Of a stretch of 64,000 nt of DNA, positions 1 through 13,150 are shown piece after piece; the stretch's first letter is position 1, and every line of letters begins with the position of its first letter. The notes beneath the pieces are model-generated. The model made no database searches, was not told the origin of the DNA, and saw nothing but the letters and a program-made list of their open reading frames with translations. Made by a program: the position numbers and the translations under genes. Source of the stretch: Coriaria nepalensis (lineage: Eukaryota > Streptophyta > Magnoliopsida > Cucurbitales > Coriariaceae); contig CP114481.1 of assembly GCA_027186245.1 (NCBI GenBank), positions 4,386,501-4,450,500 on the forward strand. The letters run 5' to 3'.

Positions 1-1020
1 GAAGAATCTTATCTAACTTTAGCACCTTTGACTAAAAATTTTGCCGCATCACATACATTTGCAACTTTTACTTCAATTCATTCATGCTTGAAAAGAACTG
101 ATTTATGTAATAATGTTGGGCACAATCCATTGCTAATATTGTGCAGGGTGAAGCTAAATTGCTTCCAACGCATTTTGAATTAGGAGTGTTGGGGGTTAGG
201 CATGTCCCACTAGAAATAGAATGCATATCTACTTCAAATTCATATGCAAGTTCTGGTGATACACAAGGTTAGGGTTTTGACGACAGGGTCCGAACAATTG
301 GATAGGGATAAACATCAGATGCAGCGTCAGAAACACTCATATAGGCGGAAGGATATGCAGACAGGTTATCGAACATGTCATCATCGTACTGTAAGTTGTT
401 GTTGTTCTAATGAGCATCCCTTCTAGCACATGTTCTTTCATCTTCATTTCCATTCTCTCTCTATAGGTTCTCCTGATTCTTGTTCTTGCTCAATTTGTTG
501 TCTTCATTTTCGTTCCCACTCACTCTGTTCTCTTCATTTCAAGGGTTATCATAATTATATTCCTCCTCCAAATCATCGACCATTGAAAAATCAAGTGGGC
601 CACTAATTCTATTTCGGACCGTTGAATCAAGCGCACACATACTAGCGGCTTAGTATCTTTTGGTTCATTACCTAGTAGCAAAAAATACATATGCACAACA
701 TCATTTTTTATTTCTAATGGATCATTCAACAAATCAATTTTTGGCATGTAATTTATGTCAAAGGAAAATTCCCTCATTTAGAATATGAAAGTTTGGTAGG
801 TGGACTCAACAATCCATTTTAAGTAGAACCAGTTCGAAGAGCAACAACTTTCGAGGATGATGAAACCTTCGCTGCAAACCACTATGTGCATTTCCACTCA
901 CCATTAACATGTACAAATACTATTGGTGTCGCCATTCCTTAAAAAAAAAGAGAAACAATGAAATGAAATGTAATGTAGTTGCCATTAATACACGGAGACA
1001 TATACACCAATGTAGGTGAC
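1..1020. other. Unclassified flank with two short ORFs
   Basis: There is no recognisable gene here. An ATG-initiated 60-codon frame lies at 244-426 (+) and an ATG-initiated 85-codon frame at 520-777 (-). The minus frame is acidic to neutral and starts with MREFSFDINYMPKID. Neither shows a motif I can assign, and neither has a clear promoter or splice context. They may be relics of a transposon coding region or chance frames. Confidence 0.3.
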
Positions 1021-1849
1021 CATGTAATTACTCAAGGTTAAAAACTAGATTAACCTCATAGTCGATCAAAGTGACAGAAGCTCAGCATAATAATAAGTTA
1101 GTTAGTTAGTTGGTGGAGCTAATTCTATGGAAAACGACTGACACTATCTTTGTCAGCTAAAGAGGATAGACTTGAACATCAATTTAGTTGGACATACTCA
1201 GGTAAATGATCGACCAAATTCATAACACATAGTTGATTAAACTTGGACAATAAATCCGATTAACCAACTCGACATGAGATGTAACTTGTCAAGAACTGAC
1301 TTAGATCGATTCGTTTAATAGGACGACTTGAACTCAATTTAGTCGGATGTTATCGACTGAACTCGAAACACATGTTCCAGTTAGACTGATTAATTATAAC
1401 TATGAAAGGAGACATGAAAGACGGTCGTCGAATCTTCGAAATAGATTCAGAATCGACTTCAATCTCGAGGATGCGAGGACCAACATAAATGTCGATTTCA
1501 TTGAATGTATAAAGCTAAATTAGTAAGACGTAGTTGAATTAGCTCGAACGTTAGACACGAATGATGAAATCATTATGACAATCTGTCTGTGTCAACCTTT
1601 TAGAATGATGGGAGAAAAGATGAACGACTAATTATATCAGCCTATGTCGATTGATTATGAACAACTAGTATATAATAGCTAACTCGAATGATGAACATGT
1701 AGTCATTTTAGCATAACCTCAAAAGATTAGTGTGATTGACTATATTGACTTAATTTGTCGGTATAAGTCAATCTTTTGAATGGTGCAGATTCACGAACGA
1801 CGTTCTTGATGCGAGGATAGGAAAGACTGCGGATTTCCCATTTCTCAGA
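1021..1849. other. CGA-rich unclassified non-coding stretch
   Basis: No long frame is open. The stretch stands out from the surrounding AT-rich DNA by many CGA and TCGA words, such as ctcgaac, gtcgat and actcgaa. This suggests a transposon untranslated region, but I cannot name the family. It runs into the antisense R1 LTR that follows. Confidence 0.3.
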
Positions 1850-3283
1850 AATTAAATAAAAAATTTATTATTCCAAATTAATATCAAATTTTACCTAATA
1901 AATATATACTTGAATTTGGGCCTTGCATATGAGCCTGATTAGTCTCATTAACACTTCAATGACCAATTGGACTCGATTTTTACCCGAAAATATTCTTTGA
2001 CTATAAAGTCATTAAATTTATTATTTTTCTAATTAAATATTTAATTTTAAATTAAATCTAAATCACATTTTGGATATGTTAGTAGTGCAGATGTGACTTG
2101 GACATAATAAATTAAACTAATTAATTACTTAACTATTAAATCAAGTTCATTATCAACCGAGATCCAATCAACCTTTATAAGTGTGACTTGATATGTTCTA
2201 CATTATGCTGGTAGGTGGGCCACACAAAAACTTGTGAGTTTTATCCATTTTTTCGAATGGACCAGTTGCCTTGAAACACTTTCAAGTCAAGTAGTTAATA
2301 TGATCATCATCTATAATCAATTAACTTAAACTACCAAACCCACATTGGCTTTTGGGAAAACGTATGGGCTATCCGTGTAATGAGAAATTTGAGGAATCTC
2401 AACAAAAACCATAGATGATTATTATCGTACTAGATTGATCATTTCATCTATTCATAGTTCCAAAAAATCCTAAGGTATGGATTAAATGTTAAACCCATAT
2501 AAACTTTTATGCAACTAGACAATTGATTTATAGAAAACTCTTTTCATATCATACTACTTTGGCTAAGGATTTTCTTCATTGCATAAGTTATATTTTATTC
2601 ATCAAACCACATACTCTAATATAAAGGTGATGGATCCCATCCTATCACCCTACAGACTGTACATACTCAAACACATGCCTAACATTTCACCATTTTAGTG
2701 GCTTGGCTAAGACAACGTGGAGCGATGTCAAAGCATGATATCTTATATGCTAGTGCTATGGTGATCTTAAGTTTGAGCATCATAAGGACCATAGTCACCG
2801 AGAAAACTCATTAATAGTTAATGTAATTACAATCGAGCTTTTGTCAAGTGATCATATTCAGTGATTAAGTCTCTACTAATCACATATATATCTATCCCGA
2901 TATCTACCAATACCGATGATTATGAGAACATCACTCTTCTTCCAAAGTTGATAGCGAATGTAATAGTTTTTTCGGATTGTTATTATCCCATCGTGGCAAT
3001 ATTATGACTATGAACAATTTAAACTTAAGCTAACTTGGATCTCACCGATCATGATTCTAAGTGCATGTGTAAGACCCCGAGAATCTATCAAGTATGCAAG
3101 CAATTGATTATGCATGTAAATTGCTATTCCAAGCTAATAACACCATCATAGATTATGATATGCTTTAATTAAATGATATGCATTCAATTATGTTGATGAT
3201 TTTTACAATTTAAGATTAATTCTCATAACTATTTGATATGATTGAGTCATACCCGATTGGCATGACTGATATATTACTTTCAA
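1850..3283 (-). mobile_element. LTR of family R1, copy a (antisense)
   Basis: Read on the minus strand from 3283 downward, this begins with TG and follows the same order of sequence blocks as the R1 LTR at 36716: an early block tatgagaattaatcttaa, a gagatccaag block, then a late block attaatttggaataataa. It has no coding capacity. I place its far end near 1850, where similarity to the other copies fades. The assignment rests on visual alignment of dispersed copies. Confidence 0.6.
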
Positions 3284-3923
3284 TCTTATTACCCTATTGA
3301 CTTCTCTTACAAGAACGCATGCCCCATGGTTCACTATTTTAGTAACCCTTCGCCAGGGTCACATTTAGTGATATTAAAGTATTGTGGTGATTTTAGGTTT
3401 GAGAATCACAAGAACAATAGCCACTTGACAATTCTCGTTAACATTAATATTTTTACCTCTTAGATTTGTCTAGTGATCATGTTTAATGATTAAATCTCCA
3501 TCAATCACCTGCATTTCTATTGCAATATTCTCTAATACAGATGATCATGAGAACATCGTTCTTCTCTCGAAGATGATATCATATGTAGTAGTTTTTTCGG
3601 ATTTTCAATATCCTATCATGACAATCCTATGACTATGAACAATTTGAATCTTAAATGTTAAACTACTTCGATCTCACCGAGCATTATCACTATCATAGTT
3701 ACAAGTGCTTATCTAATCTGAGAATCTATAAGGTATATAATACAAACAATATGTATAAAATGTCATTCCTAACACAATAACAATTAATATATTAGACTTA
3801 AATGTTCATTTAAATACAAAATATTTAGTTTAGTTGATAACTTATATACATCAAGACCAATTCACATAAATAAATGACCATATTAGTTTAAATCTGAATT
3901 ACTTGATGGGTATTATTCTTTCA
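3284..3923 (-). mobile_element. LTR of family R1, copy b (antisense, partial)
   Basis: This is a second antisense R1 fragment directly abutting copy a. It shares blocks such as agtgatatt, gatcatgagaacatc and gagaatctat in the same order. Its minus-strand start is TGAAAGAATAATACCCATCA at 3923, matching the TGAAAATATAATGTCCATCA start seen at 36716. It covers only the first half of the LTR. Confidence 0.6.
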
Positions 3924-3950
3924 GAATTTTGAGAAGAAATTTGCGCATTT

Positions 3951-5420
3951 TGAAAGTTAAATGCCCATCAAACCAATCGGTCAAAATCAATGGGGTTTAT
4001 AGACTTTAGAGAAATAATATTTTTATGTATAAAATATAAGCAAATGATTAGTATATTTGATATATTTAACATCAATAAAGGCAGTTATATTTATCATATC
4101 TATTATAATGTTGAAAAATATTATTATATAAGCTTAATATGGATTATCATGATACAATCCTCTAACTTTAGATTATGCTATTGAACCATGATAGTGATAA
4201 TGCTAGTTGAGATTTAAGATGCTTGAAGCTTAAAAGATTTAAATTGTTCATACATAATTCAGTTAGACTATTACATGTTTTATCTTCTTAATGGTTAAAA
4301 GTGATTGATCTCATGACTATTGATACTAGAGAATGTCAGGATATACATGTAGGTACTTAATGGGAGACTAAATTCACTGAACATGGCTATTAGATAACTT
4401 GAATGAAATTATACTAATAAGTTATTGAGGTTTATCTACTGACAATATGTGTTAGAATTTTATACTTTGACATTATTATAAAACATCCTAGCCAAAGATC
4501 ATAAAAGGATAAACCTTTTGGTATAGATTGTTAACTATGAAGATTGTGAGTAATCAAGATGAGATTCATCGCTTTGGTATAAAAGGAGAGAAAGTACTAT
4601 GATAAAATTTGTTCTTTTATATAATGAAGGACTCCTTACAAGATAGCATGGTAAGAAAAAAGAGTTTTCTATAAAGTTATTGTCTATTATATAAAGAAAT
4701 ATTGTTCATATGAATTTAAAACATGTCAAATGACAAATCGAGATATTGGCTAGATAAAAGAATGGATAACATGGTATTAGATATACAAGTTCTTTTGGAA
4801 GATAGTGTATACTTCTTATCTCATGGATAACCTTGACACTTAGGTAAAAATCAATATTGGCTTGGAAGGTTTAAGTTAAATTAATTATGAGATAAATAAA
4901 TTAATTTTTTTACTTTGAAAGGTAGTTTCATAGTTAAACATGTTGTTAATGATGAATTAGATAATATCACAGATAATTATGAATTCATCCAACTGTCGAG
5001 ATGTAGAAACTAATTGATCACACACATAAAGATTAAAAGTAGCTTAAGGGTAATTTTATGATTAGAGAAAAGAGAAGAACAATTATATCAATAATATGAT
5101 TATCGAGTAAATGAATTAATTTGTGATTTTAATATCATGTAGCTCTGTTAGCATCAATAAACATGTCACATTAGGTTCATTAGAAATTAATTGTTTACTA
5201 TTAAAATTTAATTGATTAATTAATTAATTCATATAAAGTTCAATATGGCCAAATTGTCATTAAGGAGTTAAAGAGTAATTTGGTAATTTAATAAATTAGA
5301 CGAATCTATTCATTGATAATTAATTAGAAGTCAAGTTTTAGTCAAATTCAACCTTATGGCTAACCACATTTCTAATTACATGCGTTGTTTTGACTGTTAG
5401 TTTACTTACCTTTTCTCAAA
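3951..5420 (+). mobile_element. LTR of family R1, copy c (sense)
   Basis: The sequence begins with TGAAAGTTAAATGCCCATCA and runs through the R1 blocks in sense order, with close resemblance to the copy at 60116, including the shared run aatattattat and the flanking text. Its head lies only 27 bp from the head of copy b, so the two copies form a head-to-head inverted pair. There is no coding capacity. Confidence 0.6.
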
Positions 5421-7871
5421 AAATTAGAATAGAATTTTATTTTATTTTATAAAAAATACTAAAATGCGAACTTGATCTATTTAAATCACCATTTTAGAAT
5501 AAGCTTAATAAAACTTTTTTAACTGGATGGGTTTCTTTGTTCATAGTAGAATCTATTACATAGAAAACAAAAATGTTATAAAGCGTGCTTCAAAACGTGA
5601 TCTAGTCAACTGGGTGATTCCAAAATAATTATAAGGCGTTTTCCCAAGTATAAGCCGAGTCCATACAATGTACCAAGACTATATAGGCATAATTATACAC
5701 AATATAGATAGTGAAAGATGACAACATAACTTGAGTCAAGGTACCATTCCACCTCCACAACATGGCACTTTCTCAGCACGGTCTTTAGGTAAGCTAAACA
5801 GGTTACTTACTCTTGATACTACAATATGAAAGATAAAACATGAGCTTTTGCCTATCAAGTACAAATGCAGCAAACCATTTTTTTTACAAGGATGCATATG
5901 ATGTATAAACTTTATTCAATAACTCTATCTTATGCAATGCTCATCTCATGATTTTTTTTTTCTTATCCTTTCCTTTCACTTTTTACTTCTTTTATGTTTT
6001 GGGCCCTACATACGTACCAAATGTGCGCGTGTCCAATGAGAAGCCGAGGGAGAGATCCATATCCAAACTTACCCAAGGTCTTCATGACATGGCATAACTT
6101 GAACATTACATTATATGATCCTCTCTTCAGTGGGTCTTGTGCCTTTCGGGGAGGTTAGTGCAACTCTTAACTTATTTCCCTTATCTATCTTGTTATTCCA
6201 CTTATACATCTTAATTCCTAACAAAGGTATGAGGCATATGTTGCTTAATTTATGAGAAAGTATAGAATACATAGATGTTGTTATTCATGATTGTTCAACC
6301 ATCATAGTAATCAATTTAATCATGATAGTTATATGATAAAAACTGCATAATCATCAAGGAAACATACTCAAATATGGAGCACATAGATGCAATTAGTCAT
6401 AGCTGATTCATCGATCATAGCAGTCAGCTAGCAACATTAACCAATCAATAGACATCCAGACATTAATATCTTTTGAAAATATATTCATATTGTAGGTGAA
6501 GTTTGTGATTACCTGTTAAAGCATTTAAGAGATCCACCTTGACAGTTTCAAGCCCGTTTGTAAGTTATCTTGGTCGATAATATCGCAATTGTTATGGCGT
6601 ACCATAGATCATGACTATCTATAAACAGATAATGTTATTTTATGGCTATTGCTCTTATCCTATGGTGCATTGGTTGCTTTAAAAGTTACTTAATGTTCCT
6701 TTTGTTCTTTAAACCTTATGAAATTTTCACTACAAGTAATTAACTTGCTTAGGAACATGGATAAATTTTCATCTCAATTTGAATTGGGACTACCACTAAA
6801 CTACCCAAGTCTAATAAAGGCTTAAATCTGTTTTCGGCCTAATTTTCCGTTCCAGCAATGCACGACCAAAATTTTGGCAAATTTAAAGTATTAAGTATTC
6901 TGGCCTCTTACTTAAACTGCACGACCAATACTTACGCTTTCTTAACCTATCAAAATTTCAGTTCTTTTTGGCATTATTGAGTGTTGACATTGTGTGCCTA
7001 AGTTGTTGTAAATCTGTTCATTCCAAATCTATGCATGGCTGACGGTAAAATCTATTTTAATTTATTTACCAAATATAATGAGCTAATAACTTTACAGTAA
7101 CTACTTCACTCGTGATACACAACATAGTTCAAGATGAGCTCATATTGACCCTGTATGAACTATGAACTATTTTCCTAAAGTCCACGTAGTTTTCTGCTTC
7201 TTATCAGTCAACACAGATTGCGTATGCTTCACTTAAAGATTTTTTGAAATTAATATACCAAGTATTTCGACTTGTGATTTTTTCAGATAGGAACTAGACT
7301 CACTCTCTCTTTCACTCCCTCCTTTTTTTAATAAATTTTTAAGTGTGGTGAAGTGAAGTGAGGTTGAGGGGTATGTATAGTGGTGTGGCTTACCTATGGG
7401 TTCTTTGTTGATTAAATAATTTATCATTTTTCTCTTTTTTCTTTCTTCCTAGGAGGAGAATGACCACATGGGTCCTTGACCAACATTTTTGGTCAAAATT
7501 TAGATTCAATAATTAATGGTTTAATTACCATTTTACCTTTAAGTAAAATTACTGATTTACCATTTTAAGCCTTTCTTTTCTTGCACTTTTAATATTACTT
7601 TAAATGAAAAATATTTATGTTCACTTATTTGTTTATAAAGGGGCTGTTTAGCTTTAATTGAATTACCCGTTTTTTTTGCCCCCGAAAAAAAAGGAATAGT
7701 GTAAATGTATAAGGTTGAAAATCAAGGTGTTCTAAAACTATTTTTCCCCATTTGGCAAAGTTGGTTTCAACTTTCTCAATTTAGAGATATATTTTGTGAA
7801 TTTTCCAGATGTAAAATTCTAATGAATTTTTCATACTGCTAGCTCCAATCATCTCCTCCTTTACTACTCCA
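5421..7871. other. Unclassified upstream flank of the NOI gene
   Basis: I see no gene, RNA or clear repeat in this 2.4 kb. The last part (7600-7871) should hold the promoter and 5' UTR of the NOI/RIN4-like gene, but no convincing TATA box stands out. Frames in it are short and without motifs. Confidence 0.35.
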
Positions 7872-9331
7872 ATGCCTACCACGAACAAGCAGGGGAAGGA
7901 GGTAGGCCAAAATTCTAATATCTTCCCAATATTTATCTAATTTTTCTGAATTTAAAAATATTTATTTTTATTTTTATCTTTTTTCATTTTTCTTCCTTTC
8001 TATTGAAGATATGGAGGCAGTCGCCTTTGTTCTGCTATCTGTGTAAATATCATAACATTGTAATTCATTCGTATTGGATCAGATAAGGAAATATTGAATT
8101 GAATCTCAAGTTGATGTGATTTCAACTGTATATGTGCTTCTTCTCAATCTTTATTTGATGTATAGTACTACTATCCATGTAATGTTGATGTCTTCCTTGA
8201 TGTCTCTTTTAAATGAACCTTACAAGACCCTAAAATATTTGGATTTCATACTTTCGCTTTGTTTCCATTCTAACATATGCATTTATTCGTATGCATGTAA
8301 CTTCTTATCCTACATATGCATTTATACGTATAAGATGATTGTATACAATTCAATTATCTTATCTAATGTAATAATGAATGCTAATCTCCGTTAGTTTCTC
8401 AATTTACTAATTTTATTTGAACATCTTCTCTTCTGCGTGGAACTTACATTTTGCATGGTGTAACGAGAATTTCTTGAATGGATCATAATTTAGATATGTT
8501 TTCTACGAAAATATATCATCTGTTAAAGCAGTTAATACATAAAGAAAGAACTAAAAGATGTCATATATAGTAGGTAGTCGATGTACAAGAAACAGTTGCG
8601 GTCACTAAAGAGTGCAATTTTTTTTTTTTCTCTTTGGACCAAAGATTAAAGAGATTGTTTATTTGTCCGAGAAAATTACTTTACGACAGGCAGTTTACGA
8701 AATCTTCGGTTTGCAAAATTATTATGTTCTTCGAAATTTCTTCAGCATTGTAATGTCTAATTATTACTATCTTATACTGATATGAACTAACCAATAATAT
8801 ATTCGTACAGCATCGTAAAAAGCATGGATGGAAGTCAGTTCCTGAATTTGGAGGGTGGGATAAAATGAACCCAGGATCTGCTAACTATTCCATGATATTT
8901 TATCAAGCTCCAATTAAAAAGAAACAACAGAAGTCTGACTTGTCCGATTTGAAGCGCCACTATGTCGAGAACGACCAAGAATCCGATCTGCATCTTATTC
9001 GATACCGAGATAAACATACTACGGTAAAAGACTTTTCATCTTGTTCTTGTCACTTAGTTTCATTATTATGTATCTTCAATTTTAATCTTTTCAATAAGTT
9101 TCCATTTATATAACACATCAGAATTTGCGACTAACTTGTACTTTTTGTCGACGTGGTTTTTCATCTTTTATTTTGTCTTTATGATTTTCAATGTGATGTG
9201 ATTTTACGATCTGAACACATCAAAATTTCAAGTTTTGGAATTCATAAATGACTTTTTTTTTTCTTCTGCAGAGGAAAACGAAGAAGCTGAAGTACTACTA
9301 CATACGTAGATGTTGTATTTGGCCATCATAA
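7872..9331 (+). CDS. Small RIN4-like NOI-domain protein, three exons
   Basis: The joined exons are 7872-7901, 8811-9023 and 9272-9331, giving 100 residues. All introns have GT/AG ends (donors gag|gtagg and acg|gtaaaa; acceptors tacag and ctgcag) and both junctions fall between codons. Exon 1 encodes only 10 residues from ATGCCTACC. Residues 20-26 are VPEFGGW, followed by DKMNPGSANYSMIF, the core of the plant NOI (nitrate-induced/RIN4) domain. A basic stretch follows. The C-terminus is RRCCIWPS, with Cys95 and Cys96 placed like the acylation cysteines that anchor RIN4 to the plasma membrane. RIN4-family proteins are immune regulators guarded by NLR receptors and targeted by bacterial effectors. 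A role here is inferred from family only. A possible polyadenylation signal aataaa lies at 9529-9534. The short first exon is the least certain part. Confidence 0.82.
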
Positions 9332-10515
9332 ATGAAGAAAGAAAACACTTCAAGAATTCTCCAGCATTATTTATAATATAAGCTGCCAAAATGGAGTAGC
9401 GGCGCATAAATGAATCGTTCATGAGACTAAATATGTGTCAATATATTTTTTAACACTAATTATGGAGCAATAATATTATAATTTTCTATTCATCAATTAG
9501 CCAATGTTGGGGTGAGAAATTAAAACTAAATAAAGTGTGCTTGAAAAAATAAGATGGCGGTTGGTGGAGGTGGACGGGTTGGTGGAGGTTGTGGAAAAGG
9601 GATGTAAAGATTAAAAAAAATTGATTTAAAATAATAAGATGGATTAAGGAAACACAATTCATATTCTAAGTTTTATTCTATCGAAATTATGATGATTCAT
9701 TTGGTTGCGGTATCACACCCACAATTATAACTTGGCTATAGTATGTAGTCTAAGTTATAATTATAAATCCATTAAGCTTACAAGAAGAAAAAAAAAGAGT
9801 TATCTTAACATGTACATCAATAAACATCTCATTCATTAATAAGAGCTATATTAAGATTAAACATGTTATGTACTCTAACCTTGTCTTGTAAAATCAATAT
9901 AGTTATATCAAATTTCTTGGCTCTCTAACACAAATATAAGAATTTAATTTAAGCACAATAAATAAAATTAGAACATTAAGTGGCAATAAGAAAATTGTTA
10001 ACTAAGACATAAAGTTTTTATATTAGGTTACATCAAATACCTAGAAATAGATTTAGCTCCTATGGGCATCCCAATAACAACAATAATAAGAATTATGAGA
10101 TTCATAGTTAAAAAGAGATAGAAACATAATTAATTATTAAATTTTAAATTTAAGTATTTTCTAGTAGATTTGGAGCCCTAGCTATTTTTTCTTAGCCATG
10201 CATACATGATCGTTCTGCCTCTCTATGGTCGCCGTCTAGGGTCCATTGACGGTGGCATCCCTCATATCGACAAAGGGAGTGTTGCTCTTCCTTTTAGTCA
10301 AAGGATTTCTGGTTTGGTTTGATATTTTGCCCTCGTCAAGTTGTTCTTTTGAGTTTGATATCAGCGTCTATTAGGGTTTATTGGTTCATTCCTTGCTCGT
10401 GATTATCATTATGTTTGAATCGGTTGATATACCAGTAGTTTCACGTCTTAGTTTTGAGGAGGCTAATGCTTCTGCTAAACCTCCATGGTTTGTGAGAAGT
10501 TATGCAACATCTTTG
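9332..10515. other. Downstream flank of the NOI gene, with a short ORF
   Basis: This is mostly AT-rich DNA without features. A GT-rich patch at about 9557-9600 (ggtggaggtggacgggttgg) recalls the G-rich interior of the element at 18281-19224, but it is too short to claim a copy. From about 10190 the sequence is less AT-rich, and an ATG frame of 47 residues (10411-10554) contains SRLSFEEANASAKPPWF. It may be a LINE or other transposon ORF fragment; I cannot assign it. Confidence 0.3.
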
Positions 10516-12000
10516 ATGAGTAAAATAAAAGTTTATGCCTGTCAAGTTAATTAGGTTTTGACCCGATGAGACAAATATCTTTATGTGATACATCTTCATT
10601 TGAATATTAGTAAGACAATAAATATTATTATTAACTGTTATTATGAAAGTCAATTTTTATTTATCATATTCATTAATATCTTATATTCTGTAAATGCATA
10701 TCATGATAAAGTCTTAAACTATGCACTTGAAAACATGATAGAAATCATGCTAATTGAGATTCAAGTAGCTTAAAGTTTAACATATGAAATGTTCATTGTC
10801 ATAGGATCGTCAAAAATAGACATTGATGATCCACATGGACACTCACATAATTCATCATTTAAAATGTGTAGGATGACTTTTTTTATGACCATTGATGTTA
10901 GTGAAACATCATGATGACTATGTGGGTGCTTAGTAGAGAATAAGGACATCGAACGTGATACTTAGATAATTCTTAATTGTAAGAATACAAACTATTAATG
11001 AGAATTATCTAGTAATTATATTACATATAGTCTTTAAACTTGAGATCATCATGGTATCTTATGTGCTGGGTTTTATACTCTTACATCATTCCAATAAACC
11101 CTAACCAAGTGGGTGAAATGTTGGATATAAAATGTTGTACATGAAGGTTGTGAATAATCAAGATGAAATCCATCACTTCCGCATTTAGAAATTGATCCTA
11201 TGAATTATATTCTTTATTGTACAAGGAATCTTTGCAGAATAATATGGTATGAAAATAGTTTCATTAAATCCATTGTCAATGATCATTAAAAATATAATGG
11301 TCCGTATGATTTTTCTATTAGAATTTAACAATTAAATCATGCTCTAGAACGAATTGAGATATTGGCAAAATAGAGAGATCATTTATTGTAAATATATTAT
11401 AGTCACAGTCACAAAAGGTTCTTTTGAAGATAATAACTTCTCATCTCTCATGTAATATTGACACTTTGTTGGAGGTTAATCTTGACTTGGAGGTTTAAAT
11501 TAATTAATAATGAGATGGTTAAGTTAACTATTTAATTTAAAATATGTTTTAGATTAAATGAATTTAATTGTGAACTCAGTTTAGATTCATCGAAGGAAAG
11601 GAAAAAATAGATCATTTCGATTTTAAAGATACAATCATAATTTGGCTTATTGTTTGACTATAAGAGAAAAATGGTAAATATTGATTTGTTAACTCTAATG
11701 TCATTCAGTTTTGCTAGTACAACTTTGTGTGACATTGATTTATTTGGAAATTAATAAATTACGTAGTAACTTTTATTTAATTATAAGAGAAACATAATTG
11801 TCTGAATTTAACGATTAGACATTTAAGGGTTAATGGACCACTGCGAAAGGGGGTTGTTGCTCTAAGCAAAAATGTGGACTTGGGGAGTCCCAACACCGCA
11901 TGCTGGCTAGACCCACATGTCGGTAGCCTGGCTACTACGCTTGTGGGTGGCGGCGGCAGTGCTATCGTCATGATGGAATCCTAGTTAGATTAGGGTTTTT
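10516..12000 (+). mobile_element. LTR of family R1, copy d (sense)
   Basis: This begins near TGATGAGTAAAATAAAAGTT and shows the R1 block order: tatgataaagtcttaaac, atgctaattgagattcaag, cataggatcgtc, then blocks on gggtttatactc and gatgaaatccatcac that match copies c and g. It is degenerate with no coding content, and the end point is approximate. Confidence 0.5.
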
Positions 12001-13150
12001 CGGGTTCTTTCCTAAAATCAAATAAAATATGATTTTAAATTAAAAATAATTAAAATATAATTTTGATTATAAAAATTATTATTGGATTGATATTTGATAA
12101 GTAAAATAATATAAATAGTTTATGTGGATTTTATTAATATATATCAAACATAGAATCAAATAAATTACCTTAAATAGTTTATGGTAGATTTAATGTGATT
12201 GGAGATTTTATTCTTGGACATGCTTCCTAATCTTAGAAGTGGCTTTAAAATAGGAAACCATCCAAAATAATATCTTTCATTTTTGAAAGTTACTGATTAA
12301 GAAACTTTCCAAACTTAGAAAGTTGACATTTTGGTAGCTATCTTTAAAGAGCTAAGGAAAATGATTTTAATTATTTGTTGTGCTTAAAATGATTAAAGTG
12401 TACTCAATGAACTTAACAAGAATATATTACATCTAAAGACATGTTTGGATTTTCATGAACATTGCATTGTAATCCATCAAAAGGTAAAACAACAAAATAT
12501 ATGAATGATTAAAACTATGTTAACATGTTCTTGCATTAGATATATGTGATTTAAGTTGTGAAATGTACATGCATCATGATATATATATGTGTGTGTGTGC
12601 TTGGTTGAATATGTTATTATATAATATTGAAGGACTATGAGATAGAACATGAATAATATATACATGTGATTAATTGTAATGAGACTGAAATTCAAATTCT
12701 TCCTATGATTATATTGAGTTAAAATTGATAATGAAATTATTTTGTGACTTACCTTCCAAACATTATATTATATATGATATTTGCATTAAATATGGTGGCT
12801 ACAGACACGTGAGACTTATATTTAGTGTAAGTATGCGTATTCGTTATTTTAGCAAATGATGCATGACTAAGTAATGTTATTATTCTAGGTGTCGACATGA
12901 AAACATGTACGAACTAATTTAACACTTTACATTTCACAAAAATGTTTTGATTAAGCTCAACTAAGATAACATAATTTTCTATAGACATGTGGGATTATAA
13001 TATATGAATGTTGGATCCTTTTCCCACTATGAAAAATTATTTTTCTCATTTTACGTTAAGAATGAAATATAATTTTGTAATAAGATAGTGAGAAATACCT
13101 AAAATATAATGTGACTTTTAAAAATTTTTATAGCTAATATTCTATGCATA
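12001..13150 (+). repeat. LTR-like repeat R2, copy a
   Basis: This stretch matches 43980-45010 in order and orientation. Shared blocks include cttgtttggattttcatgaa or its variant, gtgatttaagttgt, atgcatcatgatata, a TG microsatellite and aaggactatgagat. It directly precedes a copia gag remnant, so it is probably that element's 5' LTR or leader. I could not fix LTR ends or a primer binding site. Confidence 0.45.
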
